DNA of 24,081 bases from JAHEIJ01 sp040235565 (lineage in GTDB: Bacteria; Pseudomonadota; Gammaproteobacteria; UBA6429; Thiohalophilaceae): contig JBECLA010000153.1 in assembly GCA_040235565.1 (NCBI GenBank), positions 1 through 24,081 of the forward strand, given 5' to 3'. The position numbers and the translations under genes were made by a program. Positions 23,116 to 24,081 of this stretch are shown in pieces. Within the stretch, counting starts at the first letter, position 1. The number at the start of each line of letters is the position of its first letter. The notes beneath the pieces were generated by a model. It ran no database searches and had not been told where the DNA came from. It was given only the letters and a program-made list of their open reading frames with translations.

Positions 23116-24081
23116 ATGAAATCAAACACGCGATTTTTGTTCAGTCCCCTCCTGCTGGGACTGGTTATTGCGATACTGTCGCTGGGTGGTTGTAGTGGCG
23201 ACGATGGTGCGCCCGGTGTCGATGGTGCCGATGGTGTCGATGGTGTCGATGGTGCCGATGGCGCGGACGCTATCATCCTGGCGGATGTCGTCCCCATCAA
23301 CCCGATCCTCGATCTGAGCAATACCATTTCCTACGATCAGGTGTCCGGTACGGTGACGATCCATTTCTCCCTCACCGACGAGGATGGCAATGGCATAGAT
23401 GTCACCCAGGGTGGCTATATGGACGACGGCTGGGAACTGCGTGTCTACGCCACCGAACTGATTGACAATTTTCCTGTCGACGGGACTGCCGGACAATCCT
23501 GGACCCCGTTATGGAACGAGCGCGGTTACCCGGGAGCTGCCGATCCGGCCGACCACTTGCCGGGCACCTTGACTCTTATAGATGCCGCGACAGGTGAATA
23601 TACCTATGTTTGCGATAATGCGATGGCCCTCTCCCCCAATGTGCAGCGGATCATTATGCGCGCCCGCTGGCGTGAAACGATTGGCGGTGTCCGCTACGTA
23701 TTCGCCAACCCGGTCAACAACTCGTACGATTTCCTGCAAAGCGATCCCGCGAATGAACTCGCTTCTTCCGGGGCCGACATGGTACTGACGGAAAATTGCG
23801 AAACCTGCCACGGCGCCCGCATCGGGGATGTCGGCCATGGCGGCGGTTACACTCAGGTCAAAACCTGCAACAACTGCCACAATGTCAATTATATGACTCC
23901 ACGGAACGGTGGCGAAGGCGATCTGGCGTTTATGGTGCACCGGATCCACAATGCAGGGATATTTGCAAATCTCGAAGGCGGCGCTGATTTTTCCCACGTC
24001 ACCTATCCGCAGCACATCTATACCTGTGACAAGTGCCATGGCGGAGCGCCGGAAGAGAACCTGAAATTTGAGATCATGACC
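23116..24081 (+). CDS. OmcA/MtrC-family multiheme c-type cytochrome lipoprotein (3' partial)
   Basis: The first 322 codons are present; the gene runs off the window. The ATG has AAGGAG six bases upstream. A lipoprotein signal ends in the lipobox LGGC (C26). A collagen-like Gly-X-Asp linker follows (~27-54), then a beta-rich domain (~57-215), then heme motifs CETCH (C228), CNNCH (C251) and CDKCH (C304), with extra His (VHRIHNAG) suited to bis-His ligation. Order and sequence match OmcA/MtrC decaheme cytochromes, so more hemes should follow outside the window. Known role of the family: outer-membrane electron transfer to or from extracellular minerals or electron carriers. Upstream control by FNR is likely. 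Confidence 0.9.
   Translation, partial: MKSNTRFLFSPLLLGLVIAILSLGGCSGDDGAPGVDGADGVDGVDGADGADAIILADVVPINPILDLSNTISYDQVSGTVTIHFSLTDEDGNGIDVTQGGYMDDGWELRVYATELIDNFPVDGTAGQSWTPLWNERGYPGAADPADHLPGTLTLIDAATGEYTYVCDNAMALSPNVQRIIMRARWRETIGGVRYVFANPVNNSYDFLQSDPANELASSGADMVLTENCETCHGARIGDVGHGGGYTQVKTCNNCHNVNYMTPRNGGEGDLAFMVHRIHNAGIFANLEGGADFSHVTYPQHIYTCDKCHGGAPEENLKFEIMT
23215..23268 (+). repeat. 9-bp minisatellite encoding Gly-Val/Ala-Asp linker
   Basis: Five consecutive GGTGYCGAT units (23215-23259) plus one degenerate unit (23260-23268), all in frame and encoding GVD/GAD. It sits directly after the lipobox. Slippage would change linker length by three residues without a frameshift. Confidence 0.85.

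Overview
The window looks like a chromosomal segment of a Gammaproteobacterium with a respiratory, probably chemolithotrophic or facultatively anaerobic, life style. This is inferred from gene content: an OmcA/MtrC-type multiheme cytochrome, a cytochrome c'-like protein, a large SLC13/RCK_C anion transporter, NtrB/NtrC-style two-component genes, an HPP/CBS pair, and a perfect FNR/Anr box. No marker gene fixes the genus. No rRNA, tRNA, insertion sequence, phage gene or CRISPR array was seen. Both ends cut genes.

Layout. 1-4715 (+) is the 3' part of a very large surface protein: FG-GAP/VCBS repeats, eleven Calx-beta repeats and a CFI-box C-terminal domain. 4764-6119 (-) is an orphan HisKA_3 sensor kinase. 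6643-7230 (-) and 7392-8426 (+) are a divergent OsmC-like protein and GlxA-type AraC regulator. 8645-11560 (+) is a polytopic membrane patatin. 11682-13270 (-) is an overlapping pair, HPP membrane protein plus CBS protein. 13704-16718 (+) holds a cytochrome c'-like protein, a small conserved protein, a two-TM protein of unknown function and a Tat-exported patatin. 16763-18748 (-) is the SLC13/RCK_C transporter, converging on the patatin at a clear terminator. 19008-19562 (-) is an unrecognised alpha/beta protein. 19804-22642 (+) is a histidine kinase and sigma-54 response regulator, overlapping by 14 nt. 23116 onward (+) is the start of an outer-membrane decaheme-type cytochrome lipoprotein.

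The most unusual stretch is the 473-bp region before the cytochrome (22643-23115). In order it carries a perfect FNR dyad with 8-bp arms, two copies of a TACGTA-N4-TACGTA element 63 bp apart, each ending in TATATAAA, and then two 35/36-nt direct repeats 64 bp apart. Each direct repeat can form a G/C stem with sequence just downstream of it. I read this as a layered oxygen-responsive promoter followed by a tandem leader element (DNA or RNA) of a type I do not recognise. It is the best candidate here for something undescribed.

Other points of interest are the mosaic order of the Calx-beta repeats, the linker module shared by the split HPP and CBS proteins, a TGCCAC direct repeat in the OsmC/GlxA divergent promoter, a perfect 9-bp minisatellite in the cytochrome's linker, and TTG starts supported by strong ribosome binding sites.
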